Source: Trachelipus rathkii (lineage: Eukaryota > Arthropoda > Malacostraca > Isopoda > Trachelipodidae). From it: a stretch of 18,272 bases of DNA. The notes under the pieces were generated by a model. The model saw nothing but the letters and a program-made list of their open reading frames with translations. It searched no databases and was not told the origin of the DNA. Positions within the stretch are counted from its first letter, which is position 1; the number at the start of each line of letters is the position of its first letter. Made by a program: the position numbers and the translations under genes. The DNA lies in assembly GCA_015478945.1 (NCBI GenBank), contig JABUQX010131087.1:40001-58272 (forward strand). The letters are read 5' to 3'. Shown here piece after piece: positions 15,123 to 18,272 of this stretch.

Positions 15123-15995
15123 ATGACGTACAACGATATGAAAGTATATCTTACACCAAATCAGGTAAAGAAGTTAAACAACGCAGTAAATAAAAAATCT
15201 TCTATATCATTTAGAATCAATCCAAAGGATAAAGGAAACATATCTCTTCTCTTAACTCTAACTCAAAAAGCTAAATTTTTAAAAGGTATACCATTTAATT
15301 TAAAATTAAGCATATCACAAGTAACAGCCTTAGCAAAACATGGAGGATTTATAATAACACTTCCAACATTACTAGCAGCTGCCACTGCAATCGGTTCTCT
15401 TGCTGGTGGAGCTAGTGCTATAGCAAAGACTGTAAATGATAAAAAGACAGCTCAAAAGCAATTAGAAGAAACTAGAAGGCATAACCTTCAAATGGAAAAA
15501 AAAGAAAACAAATGGAAAAGGTCTTTTTTTAAAACCATACCCTCGTCGAAAAACTGGCGAGGGTTTATTTTTAAAACCATACAAAAGTTGAATATTCCGA
15601 TGAAAGCGTTGAGTCAATATGATCTTATGAAATACGTTAATGAGCTTAAAATTCCAAACTTTAGAGGAATTTATATGAGAGATGCTCTTCCAAAAAAATC
15701 TAATAAAAAGGAATCTGGAATCTTAAATTTGGATTCAATTAAAGGTTCAGGAACTCATTGGACATGTTGGTTTAAGAACTGTAATAACTTATGCTATTAT
15801 TTCGATTCATTCGGTGTTCAACCTCCGACTGAATTTGAAAATTATATACAATGCGATATTGTCTATTCAACGTATCAAATACAAAAACTGAATGAAGTTA
15901 TTTGCGGTCATTTGTGTTTATTCGTTCTTTTCGGAGTAACCGTATTGAAATTAAATTTTCACTCAATTCTACAAGAACTTTTTTCTCTAAAATAA
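15123..15995 (+). CDS. pX/mu-like core domain fused to adenain-like cysteine protease
   Basis: The N-terminal half has TPNQVKKL and SISQVTALAKHGGF repeats of a basic LTxxQ type. A hydrophobic GGFIITLPTLLAAATAIGSL stretch (about 78-97) follows, like the C-terminal part of adenovirus core protein pX. The C-terminal half is an adenain-like maturation protease: IPNFRGIYMRD, catalytic His in GTHWTCW (about 217), FDSFG with the acidic residue (about 234) and the nucleophile Cys in ICGHLCLFVL (about 260). At 290 residues it is intact. I recall the same fused order in other arthropod and cnidarian Mavericks, so the fusion looks ancestral. An in-frame 42-base duplication with a hairpin sits between the two domains. 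The last codons (ELFSLK) and stop form the promoter of the next gene. Confidence 0.85.
   Translation: MTYNDMKVYLTPNQVKKLNNAVNKKSSISFRINPKDKGNISLLLTLTQKAKFLKGIPFNLKLSISQVTALAKHGGFIITLPTLLAAATAIGSLAGGASAIAKTVNDKKTAQKQLEETRRHNLQMEKKENKWKRSFFKTIPSSKNWRGFIFKTIQKLNIPMKALSQYDLMKYVNELKIPNFRGIYMRDALPKKSNKKESGILNLDSIKGSGTHWTCWFKNCNNLCYYFDSFGVQPPTEFENYIQCDIVYSTYQIQKLNEVICGHLCLFVLFGVTVLKLNFHSILQELFSLK
15526..15582 (+). repeat. 15-bp direct repeat flanking a GC hairpin within the protease gene
   Basis: TTTTTAAAACCATAC occurs at 15526-15540 and 15568-15582, period 42. Between them lies CCCTCGTC / GGCGAGGG (15540-15547 and 15556-15563; one G-T pair, 8-base loop). The insertion keeps the frame and adds 14 residues between the core-like and protease domains. 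Confidence 0.8.
15979..15995 (+). promoter_or_regulatory. Late-type promoter motif inside the protease 3' end, fibre gene
   Basis: TTTTTTCTCTAAAATAA followed by ATG at 15996. TCTA begins 10 bases before the ATG. Confidence 0.65.
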
Positions 15996-17057
15996 ATGAG
16001 TGTTAACAACTTTGGTGAAGGACCTCTAACAAGAAGTGGACCACCAGGCCGCGAGGGCCTCGAGGTCCTCCAGGACCTCCAGGACTGTCAGGAATTGGAT
16101 TTAAATATTTAGATGAGGAAGGTAATTTTGATATTGAAAATAAAAGACTGGCAAATGCGGCTAATCCTCGAGAAGAAAACGATGTTACTACAAAAATTTA
16201 TACAGATAATTTAGTAAAAGAAACAAGAAGTAAGGTTGATAAAATGTTAAAACAGACGGGAAATATGAATAGATCAATAACTGAATTACAATCTGAAGGT
16301 GATCATGTTAAAAAATTTGTTGAAGAAATAAAATCTCAACTCTTTGATATGCATAATAACGTTCTGTTAAAAGATGGTTTTGAAAACGCCTTAAAAACGA
16401 TTAATAAACAGATTTCAACTCTTAGTGAAAATATAAATAATTTAAAAAGAAACATGTGCTTACGAAACAATAATTTTTCAAACAAATTCAAAATTAGAAT
16501 CAGGAAAGTTTCCGTTCGTATTAGGAATGAAAGGACCATCTTCGAAGAAAACTGGTTATGTTATGCCATATGAAGGATTTATAGATACAATTACATTGGC
16601 ATCTCTAGATGAAGATCGATATATTTTAGTGAAGTTATTTATCAATGGAGATGAATTTAAAGATTTAGATATATATAAAAATAGTGATACAGATTTTAGA
16701 ATTAATAGAATAAAAAGCATTCACCTTAACGAAGGAGATATCATAAATTTTCAAGCTGCAAGTGATACAACCAATGAAAAATCTATGCACACTATTCAAA
16801 TGTTTCTAAAATATGATTTAGGAAATCCGAATGACCTTTCCGAAAAAGATATATTAGGAGATGAATCTATTGAGAATAAGAAAATTACGATGGATGATAT
16901 ATTTGAAAAGATAGAAAAATATAGAGGGGTGCCTATGGGAGAGATGGAGAAAGAAATATGGAAAAGGGAAAGAGAAAATTTGCTAAAGAAAAATGGAGAT
17001 GAGGAGATGACTAATAAAATTATGATGGATATGATGTTGAAGAATATTGAAGAATGA
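15996..17057 (+). pseudogene. Collagen-like fibre protein, broken by two frameshifts
   Basis: A candidate attachment or surface fibre. The start (after the promoter motif) reads MSVNNFGEGPLTRSGPPG and its frame ends at TAG 16110. The collagen Gly-X-Y text (GPRGPPGPPG) continues in the -1 frame near 16047-16080. It is followed by the YLDEEGN...NKRLANAANP block and a coiled-coil-like stretch to about 16450. A second shift (+1) falls between 16446 and 16480. The C-terminal head (KGPSSKKTGYVMPY, DTITLASLDEDR, FQAASDT) then reads in the frame 16527-17057. I recognise the whole order from Maverick-associated collagen-like proteins. The second shift lies in or next to an A-rich run. Either the copy is decaying or the assembly has indels. 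The tail after ~16850 is charged and less conserved. Confidence 0.7.
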
Positions 17058-17087
17058 ATATAAACTATAAAATAAAAAACAGAAAAC

Positions 17088-17106
17088 TTTTTTTTCTCTA
17101 TAATAA
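17088..17106 (+). promoter_or_regulatory. Late-type promoter motif, 17107 gene
   Basis: An eight-T run followed by CTCTATAATAA, then ATG at 17107. TCTA begins 10 bases before the ATG. Confidence 0.7.
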
Positions 17107-17412
17107 ATGAGTGTTAACAAATCAGAGCTAATAAAAATTTTGAACTATTCAACTGGTTACGTGAACACTACAAAACTATCTGATTTAAATAAAGATGTGA
17201 TTTATAACATTATTGAACTTAGAAAAATTAATACAAAATATGGTCTCGCAATGTTTGCAATTCTACGTGTGGGAGAGGATGAAGTAACTAATGTATTTCT
17301 TCCAAGAAGATATGTGAATGTATTGAATGATGAGGAAATTAAATTTTTCAATGAAGGTAATTGTCAAATGCAATATATTGGTGGTGATTATCATCAAATT
17401 AATTTTTCATAA
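17107..17412 (+). CDS. Small conserved-looking protein, function unknown
   Basis: An intact 101-residue gene with the standard promoter motif at its ATG. It is not identified with certainty. The pattern IIELRKINTKYGLAMFAIL, then VFLPRRYVNVLNDEE, then CQMQYIGG resembles small Maverick proteins I have seen with KYG...VFLPxR blocks. The alternation of strands would fit an OB-like fold, which would suggest single-stranded DNA binding, but this is inference from pattern only. It lies between the fibre gene and a low-complexity gene, both with the same promoter type. Confidence 0.6.
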   Translation: MSVNKSELIKILNYSTGYVNTTKLSDLNKDVIYNIIELRKINTKYGLAMFAILRVGEDEVTNVFLPRRYVNVLNDEEIKFFNEGNCQMQYIGGDYHQINFS

Positions 17413-17414
17413 AC

Positions 17415-17431
17415 TTTTTTCTCTATAATAA
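17415..17431 (+). promoter_or_regulatory. Late-type promoter motif, 17432 gene
   Basis: TTTTTTCTCTATAATAA followed by ATG at 17432. It lies directly after the 17107 gene stop. Confidence 0.7.
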
Positions 17432-18034
17432 ATGAAGAACTTTCAAAATCTCTCAAAAATTAATGGAATAAATACTAAAAAAATAAAAAAAACTCATAGA
17501 TCAAAAAATCTTTACTAGTAAAGATATTAAAGAATTTAAAGTCATTTTAGATAGATTAGTTGGGTACATAAACTTGTTAAACATTTTAGATAACAATAAA
17601 CCTCCTGTACAAATAACATTTGATAAGATGAAAGAAGAAGAAGAAAGAAAGAAGAGAAAAGAGAAAAGAGAAGGACAAAGAGAAAGAGAAAATAGAAAAG
17701 AGAAAGAAAGAGAGAAGAAAGGGAAAAAAAGAAAAGAAAAGAAAAGAAGACAGATAGAAAGAAAAAGAGAAATAAGAAGAAGAAGAAAGAAGAAAGAGAA
17801 AAGGAAAGAAAGAAAGAAAAGAAGAGAAGAAAAGAGAGAAAAAGAGAAAGAAAAGAAAGAAAAAAAATTAATGACTATATAGATATTAAAAAAGGAATAA
17901 AAAAAACAATAAATTTTGAAAATGATTATGATTCAGATGATGATGATTCAGAGGATGATTCAGATGATGATTCAGATGATGATGATTCAGATGATGATTC
18001 AGATAATGGAAAAATAAAAAATATGAAGAAATGA
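17432..18034 (+). pseudogene. Low-complexity basic/acidic protein gene with two frame breaks
   Basis: The promoter motif marks an ATG at 17432, but this frame stops at TAG 17518 after 28 basic residues. The +1 frame carries DIKEFKVILDRLVGYINLLN, then PPVQITFDK, and then a very long Lys/Arg/Glu run to TAG at 17880. From about 17870 the original frame again makes sense: DYIDIKKGIKK, then a long Asp/Ser repeat, stop at 18032-18034. The two shifts fall at A runs (17503-17508 and about 17861-17867) and compensate each other, so this was probably one gene with a helical start, a basic middle and an acidic tail. No family recognised. The charged parts are encoded by purine-rich and GAT-TCA repeats and may be expanded. 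Confidence 0.4.
17630..17868 (+). repeat. 240-base polypurine (A/G) tract
   Basis: Almost uninterrupted A and G on the + strand, made of GAAA, GAGA and AAGAAG words, with only isolated C or T. Such tracts can form triplex DNA. A shorter pure AAG run follows at about 18041-18077, just before the duplicated segment. Confidence 0.85.
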
Positions 18035-18069
<35 letters not shown>

Positions 18070-18080
18070 AAGAAGAAAAA

Positions 18081-18272
18081 ATTAGAAAGAAACTTCAGAA
18101 AAGATTTTTAATTGAGAAATTAGGTGAACAAGATATCTATCAAGAAAATATTAAACTACTACAATCATTAATTGAACCGATTAAGGGTATAACTGTGCAT
18201 CAAAAAGAAATACTTCAAACTCAACCAACACTACCAGCTCTTACTTCCCGTCAAGTTCCTTTAGCTATCGAA
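18081..18272 (+). pseudogene. Second, partial copy of the conserved Maverick protein gene
   Basis: All 192 bases align without gaps to 11683-11874 with about 12 substitutions (about 94% identity). They encode the same IRKKLQKRF...LGEQDIYQENIKLLQ and TQPTLPALTSRQVPLAIE text with about six amino-acid changes. The original start region is replaced by an AAG repeat, and no promoter motif precedes it. The window ends inside the copy, so it may be a full paralogue, a fragment, or part of a neighbouring element. The changes are concentrated in the first two thirds. Confidence 0.85.

Noticed and set aside
16019..16060. Programmed -1 frameshift in the collagen-like gene
   Set aside because: The junction is GC-rich collagen codons without a slippery heptamer, and a second opposite shift follows, so decay or indel error is simpler.

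Overview
The window appears to be eukaryotic genomic DNA carrying a large, partly decayed Maverick/Polinton (adintovirus-like) double-stranded DNA element. The host is probably an arthropod. The left flank holds a decayed non-LTR reverse transcriptase of a type I associate with decapod crustaceans, plus AAT, GT and AT microsatellites and a tRNA-like SINE head. The host call is inference only. Bases 1-1820 are visibly richer in GC than the rest, which is extremely AT-rich.

Layout. 1-1820: broken reverse transcriptase. 1968-3033: microsatellites, a GC hairpin, a tRNA-like sequence and a 52-bp repeat unit with AAT tracts. 3222-3845: tandem ~300-bp leader repeat. 3904-7856: protein-primed type B DNA polymerase with zinc fingers and an endonuclease VII-like domain, broken near its 3' end by a frameshift in an AT run. 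7881-9025: 63-bp tandem repeats, two antisense BRO-N fragments and an array of GC-rich hairpins with invariant TTT loops. 9084-11440: packaging ATPase, phospholipase A2 protein and a chromodomain integrase. 11641-14789: conserved Maverick protein (frameshifted), penton (minor capsid), major capsid protein and a 47-residue zinc ribbon. 15123-17057: pX-like/adenain-like protease and a collagen-like fibre gene broken by two frameshifts. 17107-18034: a small conserved-looking protein and a low-complexity basic/acidic gene. 18081-18272: a second, about 94% identical copy of part of the 11641 gene, cut by the window end.

How it works together. The set is that of a self-replicating, virion-forming element: replication (polymerase), integration (integrase), capsid (major capsid, penton), maturation (protease), DNA packaging (ATPase), membrane penetration (PLA2) and possibly attachment (collagen-like fibre). 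All element genes except the BRO fragments read on the + strand. Eleven starts are preceded by the same signal, a T run followed by CTCTATAATAAATG or CTCTTAAATAAATG. It resembles the late promoters of cytoplasmic giant viruses, virophages and poxviruses. Three gene blocks end in a hairpin.

The main new candidates are two. (1) A predicted -1 ribosomal frameshift (AAAAAAC, 7-nt spacer, 8-bp stem) that would fuse the PLA2 protein to the ATG-less, promoter-less integrase, as in retroviral gag-pol. (2) The combination of a shared late-type promoter with hairpin 3' signals and a hairpin array, which suggests a giant-virus-like expression system inside an animal Maverick. Neither terminal inverted repeat could be identified, so the element ends are unresolved.
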